Numbered from the stretch's first letter, positions 38,285 to 48,231 are shown. The stretch is DNA of 51,385 nucleotides from Sulfuricella sp. (GCA_019911785.1 JAIOJM010000177.1:1-51385), one strand, 5' to 3'. Numbers and translations are program-made. The notes: generated by a model not told the origin, from the letters alone.

Positions 38285-39413
38285 GATTATTTGCATCCCG
38301 ATAACGTCCGTAGGTGTAGTAAGCCGCGCATGCCCCTTCCGACGACACCATGCACGAGCCGATCGGATTCTCCGGCGTGCACACGGTGCCGAACAGTTTG
38401 CAGTCGAGCGGTTTCTTCACGCCGCGGATGATCGCGCCGCATTCGCAGGCCTTGTGGTCTGGCACGGCATTGTAGGGCAGGTCGAAGCGCCGCTCGGCGT
38501 CGAAAGCGGCATACTTTGCCTTGATCCTGAGACCGCTGTAGGGCACCAGCCCGAGGCCGCGCCATTCGAAGGAACGGCGCAGCTCGAACACTTCCGCCAC
38601 CATGTCCTGCGCCTTGAGGTTGCCCTCCCGCGTCACGGCGCGGGAAAACTCGTTCTCCACCTCGGCGCGGCCCTCGTTCAACTGCCGCACCAGCATCAGG
38701 ATCGCCTGCATCACGTCAAGCGGCTCGAAGCCGGCGATCACCACCGGGCGCTGGTATTCGTAGGCGAAATATTCGTAGGGCCGGCTGCCGATCACGGTGG
38801 AAACGTGCGCCGGACCGATGAAGCCGTCCAGCGGCAGCAGCCCAAGCTTGCGCACCTCGGGCGATTCGAGGATGTTGGCGATGGCGGAGGGGGTGAGGAC
38901 ATGATTGGAGAACACCGAAAAGTTGGCGAGGCCCAGCTTTTCCGCCTGCAGAATCGCCACTGCCGTCGGCGGCGTGGTGGTCTCGAAGCCGATGGCGAAG
39001 AACACCACCTGGCTTGCGGGGTTTTCCTGGGCGATCCGCAGCGCATCGGCGCTGGAATAGATCATGCGCACGTCAGCTCCGGCCGCCTTGGCCTTGAGCA
39101 GGCTGACCCGATCCGAACCGGGCACGCGCAGCATGTCGCCGTAGGAACACAGGATCACGCCGGGCGTCTTCGCCAGCCGGATGGCGCTGTCCACCCGACC
39201 GATCGGCAGCACGCACACCGGGCAGCCGGGACCGTGGATCATGCGCACATTGTCCGGCAGCAGATCCTGGATGCCGTAGCGGAAAATGGCGTGGGTATGG
39301 CCGCCGCAGAACTCCATCAGGCTGTAACTGCGGTCAGGATGTGCCTCGCGCCGGATGTCGGCGGCGAGCTTCCGGGCCAGCGCGCCGTCGCGGAATTCGT
39401 CGATGTATTTCAT
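38280..39413 (-). CDS. hypD: HypD, Fe(CN)2CO assembly scaffold
   Basis: 377-residue Fe-S protein that, with HypC, holds the iron while CN and CO ligands are attached. Conserved blocks: [11 protein letters not shown] near 35, [11 protein letters not shown] near 62-72, [10 protein letters not shown] near 150, and the C-terminal cysteine set CECGAI and [12 protein letters not shown]. Its ATG overlaps the hypC stop by 4 bp. The stop codon comes from repeat C2. Confidence 0.96.
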   Translation of the reverse strand: MKYIDEFRDGALARKLAADIRREAHPDRSYSLMEFCGGHTHAIFRYGIQDLLPDNVRMIHGPGCPVCVLPIGRVDSAIRLAKTPGVILCSYGDMLRVPGSDRVSLLKAKAAGADVRMIYSSADALRIAQENPASQVVFFAIGFETTTPPTAVAILQAEKLGLANFSVFSNHVLTPSAIANILESPEVRKLGLLPLDGFIGPAHVSTVIGSRPYEYFAYEYQRPVVIAGFEPLDVMQAILMLVRQLNEGRAEVENEFSRAVTREGNLKAQDMVAEVFELRRSFEWRGLGLVPYSGLRIKAKYAAFDAERRFDLPYNAVPDHKACECGAIIRGVKKPLDCKLFGTVCTPENPIGSCMVSSEGACAAYYTYGRYRDANNR

Positions 39414-39646
39414 TTTGGTAAGGGGTCAATCCCCTCGCCTATTTCCGCGAACAGGGCAAGGGTCTTTTCCGCCTCTTCCGGATCGAGCCGGCTTAGCGCA
39501 TAGCCGACGTGCACGATGACGTAATCACCCACCTCCACGCCGTCCACCAGCGCCAGCGAGATTTCCTTGCGCACGCCGCCCAGTTCGACCACAGCGCAAT
39601 CGTTATCCAGCAGTTCCACCACTTGTGTGGGAATGGCGAGACACAT
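39410..39646 (-). CDS. hypC: HypC, hydrogenase maturation chaperone
   Basis: 78-residue chaperone. The required N-terminal MCLAIPTQV motif (Cys2) is present, as are GGVRKEISL and the [11 protein letters not shown] core. It binds HypD and the immature large subunit. It is now the first hyp gene downstream of the 9-kb insert. Confidence 0.96.
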   Translation of the reverse strand: MCLAIPTQVVELLDNDCAVVELGGVRKEISLALVDGVEVGDYVIVHVGYALSRLDPEEAEKTLALFAEIGEGIDPLPK

Positions 39647-39769
39647 CTATTTCTCCAAATAAAAATCGAGTATCCGTAATATGTGGTTGTTTTTCTTTGC
39701 GCCCAATGTCTCCAATCGACTGAAGCGGTCAGATGGACCACTCGAAAGCGGACCTTCAACAACGTGGAG
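39647..39769. other. Junction between hypC and the inserted gene block
   Basis: 123 bp with no gene. A hypC promoter might lie here (AT-rich stretch 39655-39690), but I cannot point to a clear one. Confidence 0.3.
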
Positions 39770-40417
39770 TTATAGGGTCGATTCTGTGGCATCGCCGGTG
39801 ACCGCCATTACCCAATGCGTACGATAGAACCCATACAGCCATAGGCTACCGTCGCGCTGCTCTTCAGTGATCCCAAACCTGTACACACAGGCTTCCCCTG
39901 CAATAGAGCATTGTTTGAGTGAACGGAATTCTGGCATGTCTAGGTTGGGGATGCCCGTGATCGGCTTGACTATGACAGGCACGTGCGGCGTCAGTATGCG
40001 CCCTGTATGATAAAAATATAGGCCGCGAGTTGTTCTTTCGAATACTGTTTGATATATCCGAGTCGGAACCTCAACGGCGAGTCGAGCGACGGGATTCCCA
40101 AGCGCATCGGTTGTTCGTACCTCGCGCGCAGTGGCTATAATTGCCTCGCGTAGACTTGTCTTGCGCTTGACGCTCTTGTGCGCACCTTGATCCCACAGTG
40201 CCGAAGACCCTGGAGTTTGCTTTCCCACCTTCAAGCTTATGTAGAAACGGAGATCCTCGTCGTCGGAGGAGGCGCCGTTATTGCAGGTGGAGCACGCCGG
40301 AACAGTGATGAGTTGCGCCGAGAGACCTTTGAATAGACCCCTTGGTGGAACGTGATCGTGGGTCGTGGCTGGACGAGACCCACAGATTACACAAATTGCA
40401 CTCTTCGGCGGTTGCAC
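39770..40417 (-). CDS. HNH-like zinc-finger nuclease-type protein
   Basis: 215 residues. The N-terminal 60 have an HNH-like treble clef: CVICG at 9-13, HDHVPPRGLF at 20-29 and CSTCNNG at 42-48. The catalytic-type His and the Cys pairs are therefore present. The rest is beta-rich with no family recognised. The start is GTG at 40417 with GAGGG 10 bp upstream. It is the last gene of the inserted block, 226 bp after the FHA gene. It could be a DNase effector or merely a neighbour. Confidence 0.7.
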   Translation of the reverse strand: MQPPKSAICVICGSRPATTHDHVPPRGLFKGLSAQLITVPACSTCNNGASSDDEDLRFYISLKVGKQTPGSSALWDQGAHKSVKRKTSLREAIIATAREVRTTDALGNPVARLAVEVPTRIYQTVFERTTRGLYFYHTGRILTPHVPVIVKPITGIPNLDMPEFRSLKQCSIAGEACVYRFGITEEQRDGSLWLYGFYRTHWVMAVTGDATESTL

Positions 40418-40643
40418 GCGATGTGGCCCTCAATGTTATAAATCACCAATCTGCGTGGTATTTCGCGCAGATCCGGTGCATTACCGGCCATCACTACATC
40501 AAGGCCAGTGCCTGCTGCTGGGAAACGCGTACTTCCGTACGCTACCGGAAGTAGGCCGTCATCTACAAAAAGCAGACACTTAACGGTAATGCTCCGACCC
40601 AACCTGAGTCCGGTTGGTGTGTGCGCCATTCAAGCCCGCATGC

Positions 40644-41024
40644 TTATTGCGCTGCGCCCTCGGTGGCGTGCGCCACCACCATCAGTTTGTTGACTTGATA
40701 GTCCTCCTTTTCAAGCCTAAACCGCGTAAGTCCGATACGAAATATTTGTCCTGCCAAGAGCTTCACCGGGACAGTAATCTTGCGTGACTGGGCGAACTCG
40801 CCAATAAAAGTTCCGTTGGCGCTGCCCATGTCTTCGAGCCACCATTCCCCATCGCGGCGAGAAACCCGCGCGTGCTGGCGAGACGCGTCCGGATCGCCGG
40901 CGACGCTGATCGTGCATTCAGGCAAGCGCCCGATAGTAACTATCGAATTGTTACTATCGACCGAAATAACATCGGTTCGACCGTCTTCAGCGCCGCTCAT
41001 GTATGTGAGAATCAACGGGGGCAT
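40644..41024 (-). CDS. FHA-domain protein coupled to the Clp ATPase
   Basis: 126-residue single FHA domain. All phospho-threonine-pocket residues are visible: TIGRLPEC near 30-38, the SRQHARV Ser and His near 49-54, and the Asn-Gly in SANGTFIGE near 68-76. A C-terminal tail of about 20 residues follows. The ATG at 41024 overlaps the stop codon of the Clp gene (TGATG), and AGGAGG lies 6 bp before it, so expression is tied to the ATPase. It is the expected reader of Thr phosphorylation by the kinase at 43.4-46.2 kb. Confidence 0.88.
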   Translation of the reverse strand: MPPLILTYMSGAEDGRTDVISVDSNNSIVTIGRLPECTISVAGDPDASRQHARVSRRDGEWWLEDMGSANGTFIGEFAQSRKITVPVKLLAGQIFRIGLTRFRLEKEDYQVNKLMVVAHATEGAAQ

Positions 41025-43375
41025 CACAATCCCTCCTCAAGTTTCGTCGTACTGAAGACGATACGGCCTGCCCTTGCAATAGCCGTGACTGAGCCTGGCT
41101 TGACCTGCCCCGCGAATAGTGCATCCACCAATGGTTGCACCAGCATTTTCTCAACCACCCGCTCTAATGGCCGGGCTCCCATTTGTGGGTCCATCTCGAC
41201 TGACAGCATCAATTGCTTCGCTGAGCTATCGACTGTAACGTCGAGCTGCTGTGCAGCACGGAACGCAGTCAGCTTTTCCACTAGAACTTGTTCGAGCACC
41301 ATCTCTAGTTCGTATGACCCGAGCGGCTCGAAGCGAACGACTTCAGTGAGTCGGTTGACCAGTTCTGGCCGAATAAACTGCGCAGCCAAGGCGCGCAGCC
41401 CCTCTGTCCCTACGTGCTCGACACGCTCCGCTCCCATGCCCATATTCGAAGTTAGGATGAATACGGCATTGGAGCAGTCAATCACTCGTCCCCGGTTGTC
41501 GGTGATCCGCCCATCGTCGAATACCGCAAGAAACGTATTAAGGATGTCTGGATGTGCTTTCTCGATCTCATCGAGCAGCACCACGCTGTAAGGCTTCCGC
41601 CGTAATGCCTCAGTAAACTGACCACCCTGTTCACTGTCCAGATAACCTCGCGCCGAACCAATCAGATTGCTTATTGTGGATTTATCTTGGTACTCGTTCA
41701 TGTCAAAACGAATGAGCGTATCGGCAGTTCCGAATAGAAAAATCGCAAGCTCCTTCGCAAGCTTGGTTTTGCCAACCCCCGATGGACCGCAAAATAAAAA
41801 CACGCCAATTGGTCGATTCGGCGTTTTCATTCCCGAAAGAGCGGTACGAACGCTACGGCTCACTGCTGAGATCGCAGCATCCTGCCCGACCACGCGCTGC
41901 TCGAGCACAGCTTCCATTTGCGCATAGCGCTGGCGATCGTCCGCACCAAGCTGGCCCGCAGGAATGCCCGTCCACTCTGAAATCACCTGCGCCACGTCCT
42001 CGGCACTCACTGCAGCCCGGCCTTTAACCACCGCACGTGCGCAGGCAATATCGATCGCATCAATGCTCTTGTCAGGCTGATTGCGATCCTTCACATATTT
42101 ATCGGTCAGCGCCACAGCAGCAGACAAAGCTTCTGGGGCTATGGTGAGCCGGTAGCCAGCACTCGCCTGTTTCTCGATTATTCCCGGCGCGACTTTCTCA
42201 AGTATGCTGAGTGTCGCCTCCGGCCTAAGCTCCGAAATCATTACAGGTGAAAACCGACGTTCGAGCGCGGGGTCCTTGCGGATATAGCGTGCGTATTCGT
42301 CTTCGGTTGTCGCGCCGATGCAAGATAAATCACCGCGCGCAAGCGCAGGTTTGAACATCTGCGCAGCATCGTTGGCGCTGCCTTCGCCTCTGCCTGCACC
42401 AACAATCGTGTGAATTTCGTCAATGAACAGGATAACTTCTGGCGCATTGCTCGCTTCCTTGACGACCTGTTGAATGCGCGCTTCAAATTGACCGCGAAGC
42501 GTCGTTCCAGCCGTCAGCCCACCCATATCAAGTTCAACAATGCGCTTACCGATCAAGACTGGTGGCACCAGCCCTCGCGCAATACGCCACGCGAGTCCTT
42601 CAACAATTGCAGTCTTACCCACACCGGCGTCACCGAGCAGCAAAGGGTTAGACTTTTGCGTACGCGCGAGTACCGTAATGACCTGTTCTATTTCGGACTC
42701 ACGACCGAGAGCGTCAGAAAGCCGTCCAGCGCGTGCGAGCTTGGCGAGATCGCGCCCAAACTGATCGAGTGTCGGTGTTGGCAAACTCGCTGGAACTGCT
42801 CCTACCGGCTTGATCGACGGGCCAGGAACGGCGTCCTTGTTGGATGATGGGGCACTCGCCGGTGCAGTCTGCGAAGACTGGTTTCGCGTAAAGTCAGCGA
42901 CGCTGGCACCTCTCGCGAGCCTGGTCTCGTCGCCAGCGCTTGCTTGGGCCGCCGGGTTCAATATGCCAAGCAGGGTTGTAGCCGTATGCCCTATTGAAGC
43001 GAGGTACCGGATCGGCAGACTTTCACCTTCCAATAACATCCCTTGTAGCAGATGTGCCTCCGAGATCGCACTGTCTCCGGCAAGCTCGCTTGCCGCGTGA
43101 AGAATGGCAATGAGACGCGGCGTCAGCGCGCGGTTTGAATCACCGCTGCCCTTCCCCGTACCCACCTCCCGGCGAACGACATCGCACACGCCTTTGGCAT
43201 CGATGCCGTAACCTCGCAGCGTTTCTGTCACTTGCCCTCCAGGGGAACTGAGCATTGCGACAAATAGAGCTTCCACGCCAAGGTGATCCTGTTTTTGTAG
43301 CAATGCCTCATTCGCGGCTGCGTCGAGGATGTCGCCACAGCGACGTTTCCATCCAAGGAATTCTTCGTTACTCAT
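41024..43375 (-). CDS. Clp/Hsp100 AAA+ ATPase without ClpP loop or M domain
   Basis: 783 residues: Clp_N domain (1-140), polar linker (141-200), NBD1 (Walker A near 248-255, Walker [10 protein letters not shown]) and NBD2 (Walker A GPSGVGKTK near 530, VVLLDEIEKAHPD near 600), ending in a C-terminal D2-small domain. The IGF/IGL loop that docks ClpP is missing where ClpA has it (after ILTSNMG), and there is no ClpB-type M domain. It is probably a ClpP-independent unfoldase or disassembly motor, like ClpV. The linker has DETRLARG (T151), the same motif as in the kinase N-terminus. ATG at 43375; the TTG at 43378 is less likely. Confidence 0.9.
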   Translation of the reverse strand: MSNEEFLGWKRRCGDILDAAANEALLQKQDHLGVEALFVAMLSSPGGQVTETLRGYGIDAKGVCDVVRREVGTGKGSGDSNRALTPRLIAILHAASELAGDSAISEAHLLQGMLLEGESLPIRYLASIGHTATTLLGILNPAAQASAGDETRLARGASVADFTRNQSSQTAPASAPSSNKDAVPGPSIKPVGAVPASLPTPTLDQFGRDLAKLARAGRLSDALGRESEIEQVITVLARTQKSNPLLLGDAGVGKTAIVEGLAWRIARGLVPPVLIGKRIVELDMGGLTAGTTLRGQFEARIQQVVKEASNAPEVILFIDEIHTIVGAGRGEGSANDAAQMFKPALARGDLSCIGATTEDEYARYIRKDPALERRFSPVMISELRPEATLSILEKVAPGIIEKQASAGYRLTIAPEALSAAVALTDKYVKDRNQPDKSIDAIDIACARAVVKGRAAVSAEDVAQVISEWTGIPAGQLGADDRQRYAQMEAVLEQRVVGQDAAISAVSRSVRTALSGMKTPNRPIGVFLFCGPSGVGKTKLAKELAIFLFGTADTLIRFDMNEYQDKSTISNLIGSARGYLDSEQGGQFTEALRRKPYSVVLLDEIEKAHPDILNTFLAVFDDGRITDNRGRVIDCSNAVFILTSNMGMGAERVEHVGTEGLRALAAQFIRPELVNRLTEVVRFEPLGSYELEMVLEQVLVEKLTAFRAAQQLDVTVDSSAKQLMLSVEMDPQMGARPLERVVEKMLVQPLVDALFAGQVKPGSVTAIARAGRIVFSTTKLEEGL

Positions 43376-43429
43376 CAATGAACACTCTTAAGATTGAATT
43401 CATAGCACCGCAATGGTTGCACGTTCCGG

Positions 43430-46234
43430 CTAATTGCCAAAGACCATACCCCGAAATCGTGACCAAATCGAGGCCCCCTCTTTTCGGCCCGCGAGTCTTT
43501 TGAGTGCGATACTTCTGTTATCCCGCGCAAACGCGGCGTTTGGATCGATGGCAAGTGCCCGATCAAATGCGGAGATCGCCTCTTCAAGGCGATCAAGGCC
43601 AAGCAATGAGTTCCCCTTGTTATACCAAGCTAATACAAAGTTCGGATCGATGGACAGCGCCTGGTCAAATCCGATAATCGCTTCCTCATGACGACCAAGC
43701 CTACTGAGTATGTTGCCCTTGTTATCCCATGCAAACGCTTGGTTGGGATCGATGCCAAGTGCCCGGTCGTATGCAGCGAGTGCCTCTTTATTACGATCAA
43801 GCCGACTCAGTGAGTTGCCCTTGTTAAACCAAGCAGACACGTTGCTCGGATCGATGGCAAGCGCTCGGTCGAATGCGGGAATCGCCTCTTCAAGACGATT
43901 AAGGTTGAGCAATAAAGTCCCTTTGTTATACCAAGCAAACATGTGGTTTGGATCGATGGAAAGTGCTCGATCAAATGCAGAAATCGCTTCCTCCTGGCGA
44001 TTGACTTTTACCGCGAGAGCAACGCCTTGTTGATACAAGATTTCCGCATCGGGATCGATGGAGGGTGCTTGGACAGATGCAGCGTGCGCCTCTTCAAGAC
44101 GATCAAGGCTAATCTCCCTGTATATCCTGATGAACCCAGCAGAGGCGGAGTACGGATCGATGGCCAACGCTCGATCGTAGGCGGAAACCGCCTCCTCATG
44201 GCGCTGGAGTCCCGCCAACGCGTTGCCTTTGCCGCTCCAAGCAACCGTGTAGTTTGGATTGATGGCGAGAGCTCGATCAAACGCAGCGAGCGCCTCAGCA
44301 TGGCGCTCAAGCATTTCCAGTGCGCTACCCTTGTGACCCCAAGCAGCCGCATTGTTCGAGTCGATGACGAGTGCCCGGTCGAACGAGAAGATGGCTTCCT
44401 GATAGAGACCGATGTGCTTTTGAGCAAAAACGACATCTTGAGCAAGGTGCTGTTGAGCAAGTCCCTTTTGATACCAAGCTTTCGAGAAATTTTGTTCAAT
44501 AGCGAGCGCTCGATCATATGCGCTAATCGCCTCCTCTTGGCGACCCAGGAAATCGAGAGCACAGCCCTTTCGGCACCAATCCAGCGCAGGATTTTTATCG
44601 ATAGTGAGCGCGTCGTATGCGGAAGCCGCAGCATCCTCTCGACGATCAATACGATCCAATGAATATTCCGTAAAACCCCAATCGACCGCCATTTCCGGAT
44701 CGAGCGCAAATACATGGCTGCATGCGGAGATTGCCTCATCAAGACGATTGAGGTGATTCAGTGCGTGGCTCTTGTTCTTCCACGCTTCAACATTGTTCGG
44801 ATCGATGCCAAGTACCCGGTCGAACGCGTAGAGAGCCTCTTCATGGCGCTTGAGGTCCGTCAGTGTGTTGCCCCTTTGTTTCCAAGCATCGGCATATTCA
44901 GGATCAATCGCCAATGCCCGGTCGAACGCGCTGATCGCCTCCTCACTGCGCTTGAGGCAATGAAGGGAGATACCCTTATTAATCCAGGCAGCAGCACAGG
45001 CGGGATCAATCGCAAGCGCACGATCGCACAAGTCGAGTACTTCCGTGTACTTTCTGAGGTTGCCGAGCGAATAGCTGGCGGTGACCAACTCGGATACTGA
45101 TAAGACATCCTCTGAAAAATCAAACACCACTGGTTGCCCCGTGATCTCATGGAACCAGCGTGCGCATTCCAATACAACCTCATCCCAGTCAGCTGGTCTG
45201 CGCGCAGGTTGTTTCGCAAGACAACGAGTGATGAAATCGGAAAGTCTCGGCGGCATATCCGGTTTGAGCGCTATCGGAGCAACCGGGATTTGAGTTAAAT
45301 GAGCTCTTTCCCACTCGACTTCACTGCGCGCCGCATACATCCGATGCCCGGTGAACATTTCATACAGAATGCAACCATACGCATAGATATCGGTACGGGT
45401 ATCGAGTGGCTCCGAACGCCATTGCTCCGGCGCCATGTATGCTGGCGTCCCTGCGCTCGTATCGTCCGCATGAACCAGACCGAAATCCGTCACCATTGCA
45501 CGCACACGCTCATCGACAAGAATGTTCGCAGGCTTGAGATCGCGATGAACCAAGCCTGGTACTTTGTGATTGGCATGCTGCATACCTTGCGCAATTTGCA
45601 GGGCCATTTCCACGGCAATCGGCAATGTCAGCCTGGGATGGCCAAGCCACGCCCGCAAATCGCCGCCCATGTTTTCTTGACCACGGATGTACTCCGTAAT
45701 CACGTATGGCTGGATATCGAAGTTCTGTCGGCTAAAGAAAGACCTCACCAGGTAAGCGCGCACGATGAACGGGTGCTTTTCGAGCTTCACCCATGTCGCT
45801 GCTTCTGCGGCAAACAAATCCTGCATACCTTTGTCGCTGGCATAGCGCTGCTGCAGGGCCTTCAGCGCGCGCGGCAACCTCTCCTCGTGGTCAAACGTTC
45901 CATATACAACGCCCATGGTTCCACGGTGAATTGCCAGCACTTCGTAGCGATCGCCAATTTTGTCGCCGATCTGGTAGCGCTCAGCGATTTCGTGTTCCGT
46001 CACTTGGGGTAACGAGGCCGCTGGTGTGCCGCGAATGCGCGTGCCTTCGGTTTCGAGATCGACACGTCGAGCATTGGGCGCAATGCGCGTTGCTTCGCTA
46101 TCAGCAGCGGGTGAGTGCGCGACACGGGTCGTGTCCATATGATCAGCATAAGTGGGCGTCACTGACGCAAGTCGGGTTGCATCCGCCATGTCAACTTCAG
46201 CTTTGGTAGAGGCGTTTGGCGATTTAAAATTCAT
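43430..46234 (-). CDS. Hanks-type Ser/Thr kinase with about 15 TPRs
   Basis: 934 residues. The N-terminal 80 are disordered, with four Thr-Arg motifs at T20 (ATRLA), T36 (TTRVA), T49 (ATRIA) and T65 (GTRIR). The kinase domain (about 95-350) is complete: GTMGVVYG loop, RALK lysine, HRDLKPANIL, DFGL, GTPAYMAPEQ. From about 380 to 915 there are about 15 TPR units, most reading like EEAISAFDRALAIDPN. No membrane span, so it is cytosolic. GGAGG stands just before the ATG at 46234; the longer frame to 46249 would overlap that site. It is 54 bp upstream of the Clp gene and 51 bp downstream of the DUF2971 gene. GC looks lower than in the hyp genes. Confidence 0.92.
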   Translation of the reverse strand: MNFKSPNASTKAEVDMADATRLASVTPTYADHMDTTRVAHSPAADSEATRIAPNARRVDLETEGTRIRGTPAASLPQVTEHEIAERYQIGDKIGDRYEVLAIHRGTMGVVYGTFDHEERLPRALKALQQRYASDKGMQDLFAAEAATWVKLEKHPFIVRAYLVRSFFSRQNFDIQPYVITEYIRGQENMGGDLRAWLGHPRLTLPIAVEMALQIAQGMQHANHKVPGLVHRDLKPANILVDERVRAMVTDFGLVHADDTSAGTPAYMAPEQWRSEPLDTRTDIYAYGCILYEMFTGHRMYAARSEVEWERAHLTQIPVAPIALKPDMPPRLSDFITRCLAKQPARRPADWDEVVLECARWFHEITGQPVVFDFSEDVLSVSELVTASYSLGNLRKYTEVLDLCDRALAIDPACAAAWINKGISLHCLKRSEEAISAFDRALAIDPEYADAWKQRGNTLTDLKRHEEALYAFDRVLGIDPNNVEAWKNKSHALNHLNRLDEAISACSHVFALDPEMAVDWGFTEYSLDRIDRREDAAASAYDALTIDKNPALDWCRKGCALDFLGRQEEAISAYDRALAIEQNFSKAWYQKGLAQQHLAQDVVFAQKHIGLYQEAIFSFDRALVIDSNNAAAWGHKGSALEMLERHAEALAAFDRALAINPNYTVAWSGKGNALAGLQRHEEAVSAYDRALAIDPYSASAGFIRIYREISLDRLEEAHAASVQAPSIDPDAEILYQQGVALAVKVNRQEEAISAFDRALSIDPNHMFAWYNKGTLLLNLNRLEEAIPAFDRALAIDPSNVSAWFNKGNSLSRLDRNKEALAAYDRALGIDPNQAFAWDNKGNILSRLGRHEEAIIGFDQALSIDPNFVLAWYNKGNSLLGLDRLEEAISAFDRALAIDPNAAFARDNRSIALKRLAGRKEGASIWSRFRGMVFGN

Positions 46235-46285
46235 AATTACCTCCAGCAATTCGCACTGCGCGCCTTAGCCAGTGAGCGCGCGCTA

Positions 46286-47017
46286 TCATGTGGGCAATGT
46301 GGTCAATGGTGACGGAATAACCGGCGCTGAAACGTTATAGCGAGACGTGACGTCTGACACCAAGTCAAAGAACCACGGTTTAGCCTCTGGGCTCACCACC
46401 ACGCTTCGGATCAACCGGCTTAGATCAACAGGAAAGCCGAGCCCTATCGGCCTTTGTGTTTCTCCATGTTGGGGGTGCATGCGCCCGATGACAAGGCGAA
46501 TCTCCTCTTCGAATCGATAGCCAACATGCTTGAATTGAAGGGGATCCAGAGAGCTACCAGTTCCCATGTCTGGATTCGCGAAGTGGTCAAGGTATTGAAC
46601 CTTGTGAATCCAAACCTTCTCGTCCCATTTGAGGCAAGCATCGATGAGTTCACCGATGGTCGTGTCCACGGCAACGCCCGAGGATGCTGTCCCATACAGT
46701 TGCCAAAGCGCCATATTGTCCATGGCTCCAGAACTCCAGCAGCTTACATATGCGCCAGTTCTCAGTTGTTCATAACGGGTTTGGGAACTGCGATCTACCT
46801 CGCCCTTAGAGTGTGCATCATCAATAGCCTTGCGTATCACAGGAGGGAGGACACCTTCGAATTTGTCAGGAAACTGGTCTACACGCGGAAAGTACAATTC
46901 GCACGAACGCAGCAACTGGATGTATTTCGGTAGGTCGATATAGCGGCGTACAACAGCCTTTCGATCAAGCCCGATATCGACGCCTACTCCGCTTTTCGGT
47001 TCAGTAGGAAGTGTCAT
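46286..47017 (-). CDS. DUF2971-like protein
   Basis: 243 residues. Family-type sequence YVSCWSSGAMDNMALWQLYG near 95 and SSGVAVDTTIGEL, as in DUF2971 proteins, which have no known activity but often occur in accessory and defence-rich regions. The ATG at 47017 (MTLPTEPKSG) follows GAGAGG at 8 bp. A TTG at 47041 is the alternative. It sits immediately upstream of the kinase in the same direction. Confidence 0.72.
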   Translation of the reverse strand: MTLPTEPKSGVGVDIGLDRKAVVRRYIDLPKYIQLLRSCELYFPRVDQFPDKFEGVLPPVIRKAIDDAHSKGEVDRSSQTRYEQLRTGAYVSCWSSGAMDNMALWQLYGTASSGVAVDTTIGELIDACLKWDEKVWIHKVQYLDHFANPDMGTGSSLDPLQFKHVGYRFEEEIRLVIGRMHPQHGETQRPIGLGFPVDLSRLIRSVVVSPEAKPWFFDLVSDVTSRYNVSAPVIPSPLTTLPT

Positions 47018-47098
47018 GCCCAAGCCTCTCTTGGGTGCCAACGTCGAGGTCGAAGGTGCTGTGCAGCCTTATCACATGGTGCCTGGTAGATATCAGGG

Positions 47099-47560
47099 TT
47101 AGTGCTTGGCGGAGCGAAGAATGTCATGAATTTTTCCTTCAAGAACAGCCCATGGATCGCGATTATTTATAGCGGAGGCCATAAAAACAGCATCAGCTCC
47201 GCCGTCCTGAGCAAGCTGGCAGTATTCGTTCCAGGCGTGCCGATAGTCGCGCAATTTGCGTTTGGAATGGATAAATGGAGCGAAAGCGTTGATAGCTTCT
47301 GCATGCGTCGCGAAGGACTCACCGAGAAACGCGCTGGCATCGGGCCTCTCATGGTCGGAACCGTGGCGCCGGGCTTTTTCCAGGAATGCGAGTGCGGGCT
47401 CGAAGGCTGCGCGCAATTTTACGGTGGCGGCGAGATATGTCGTTCTACGCTCACGCAACAACTGAAGCCTGTGATTGGCAATGATGCCAAACAATCCGCC
47501 ACCAAGAGCTATGAGCGCGACGATTACCGGAGTTTCTATGGTTGGTCCCTCACTGGGCAT
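47099..47560 (-). CDS. Single-TM protein of unknown function
   Basis: 153 residues. One N-terminal hydrophobic segment (about 11-28, VIVALIALGGGLFGIIA) is followed by an Arg-rich boundary (RLQLLRERR) and a helical cytoplasmic part. A frame on the opposite strand covers the same stretch, but only this one has a protein-like topology and the orientation of its neighbours. No family recognised. It could be a membrane partner of the kinase block. Confidence 0.5.
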   Translation of the reverse strand: MPSEGPTIETPVIVALIALGGGLFGIIANHRLQLLRERRTTYLAATVKLRAAFEPALAFLEKARRHGSDHERPDASAFLGESFATHAEAINAFAPFIHSKRKLRDYRHAWNEYCQLAQDGGADAVFMASAINNRDPWAVLEGKIHDILRSAKH

Positions 47561-47871
47561 TCGATTGCGGTGATGTATTGACGGATGTTGATTTCATGGC
47601 CAATGGAAAGGAACCCCATTCGAGATTATGACATTCGGAATCGTACACCCAATTCATCTCAATGGTTAAAATTTCGCCTGCCTGGCTAACAGCAGTAATT
47701 CGCCAGGCGCCACCCCCGATGCAGGGTTTTGCGGTTATATCGGCGTGAACGACCGCTGTTGGGGATGACCGCCGAGGGCCGCTGCTGGCACAACTGAGGC
47801 CTTCGAGTATTTGCAAATCAACGATTCCTCAGCTCCGACCCAAGGCATGCAGGGAGCTGGTCACCACCCGC
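47561..47871. other. Gap between the TM protein and mntA
   Basis: 310 bp. A minus-strand frame with only a TTG start (47550-47816, 88 codons) has no recognisable domain and overlaps the next gene, so I do not call it. No repeat or terminator stands out. Confidence 0.35.
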
Positions 47872-48231
47872 TCATACCTTCGCCCTCGCCAGATTCTCGG
47901 CAACATTGAGCTCCGCATCCTTGGCGAAAATTGCCACCCCGACGCGGTCGATATGCGCGATCAGATCGGCATTCTCAAGCTGGTGGTATTGCGATAAATC
48001 CACGGTGTAGGGCAGCATCAGGTCATCGATTTGATCTTCGATTTGCATGAACTCGGCAAACGGAATCTCGCCCCCCTTGATGGTCAGGTCGATGTCGGAG
48101 CCGGCGCGGTAGTTGCCTTTGGCGCGCGAGCCGTAGATCAGCACGGCGTCTATGGCGTTGTGCCGCGCAAAAACGCTGTTGAGCTTGTCCAGCGTCGCCG
48201 CCGATAACCCAAATGGCTGAGCCGTGGTCAT
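47872..48231 (-). CDS. mntA: MntA, minimal nucleotidyltransferase antitoxin
   Basis: 119 residues with the complete MNT motif GS-x10-DxD (GSRAKGNYRAGSDIDL, about 34-49). In the type VII HepT/MntA system the antitoxin transfers AMP to the Tyr of HepT and blocks its RNase activity. The ATG at 48231 overlaps the hepT stop codon (ATGA). The frame stays open to 48372, but that part lies inside hepT. Confidence 0.9.
   Translation of the reverse strand: MTTAQPFGLSAATLDKLNSVFARHNAIDAVLIYGSRAKGNYRAGSDIDLTIKGGEIPFAEFMQIEDQIDDLMLPYTVDLSQYHQLENADLIAHIDRVGVAIFAKDAELNVAENLARAKV

Noticed and set aside
40387..40629. Minus-strand frame upstream of the HNH gene (80 codons).
   Set aside because: It overlaps the HNH 5' end, has no recognisable domain and no convincing ribosome site. 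The 226-bp gap seems non-coding.
41024..43375. Assignment of the Clp ATPase as ClpV of a type VI secretion system.
   Set aside because: No tss genes (sheath, baseplate, TssM/L) are in the window, and the domain order alone cannot separate ClpV from other ClpP-independent Clp ATPases.
47550..47816. Minus-strand 88-codon frame between the TM protein and mntA.
   Set aside because: Only a TTG start, overlap with the TM protein gene, and no domain or conserved pattern.
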